From NCBI GenBank assembly GCA_900321845.1, contig ONXT01000002.1:1-6497 (forward strand): 6,497 bases of DNA. The letters are read 5' to 3'. A program made the translations under genes and the position numbers. A model generated the notes under the pieces. The model did not search any database, was not told where the DNA came from, and saw only the letters and a list, made by a program, of their open reading frames with translations. Every line of letters starts with the position of its first letter. Position 1 is the stretch's first letter. Positions 6,491 to 6,497 of the stretch are shown piece after piece. This DNA comes from an uncultured Bacteroidales bacterium. Its GTDB lineage: Bacteria; Bacteroidota; Bacteroidia; Bacteroidales; WCHB1-69.

Positions 6491-6497
6491 AAATTGA

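Overview
The window looks like a chromosomal segment from an anaerobic member of the Bacteroidota, probably of the Bacteroidales type. The grounds are a PorZ-like type IX secretion system (T9SS) component, a surface protein with a T9SS sorting domain, two signal peptides that leave an N-terminal glutamine after cleavage, and start codons without Shine-Dalgarno sequences behind A-rich leaders. All five genes lie on the minus strand, so the order of transcription runs from high to low coordinates. Coding density is very high: the only gaps are 27 and 84 bases. I see no tRNA, rRNA, CRISPR array, transposase or phage gene.

In transcription order, the first gene (6490-5954) is a stand-alone GHKL-type ATPase of a family that, from memory, often sits beside NuoE/NuoF/[FeFe]-hydrogenase genes. 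After 27 bases comes a 664-residue secreted protein (5926-3932): signal peptide, right-handed beta-helix built from GGA/FxxN coils, a choice-of-anchor-Q-like motif, an Ig/PKD-like region and a C-terminal T9SS sorting domain. An 84-base gap follows and holds an imperfect inverted repeat that can fold into a branched structure.

Then come three genes chained by two identical four-base GTGA stop/start overlaps. They are rbfA (ribosome-binding factor A, 3847-3512), a LolC/LolE-like FtsX-family permease (3515-2277), and a 760-codon open frame from a GTG start at 2280 to the window edge. The last is a nearly complete PorZ: signal peptide, two beta-propellers and most of a T9SS C-terminal domain. It is easily missed because its stop codon lies outside the window and its start is GTG.

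Functionally, the segment pairs a T9SS attachment-complex component (PorZ) with a plausible T9SS client (the beta-helix protein), and places a presumed lipoprotein-release permease and a ribosome maturation factor in the same likely transcript as PorZ. I do not see a clearly new multi-gene system. The items most worth a second look are the intergenic structured repeat, the double GTGA coupling, the Asn/Cys-laddered beta-helix with an in-frame DNA repeat, and the lone GHKL ATPase.
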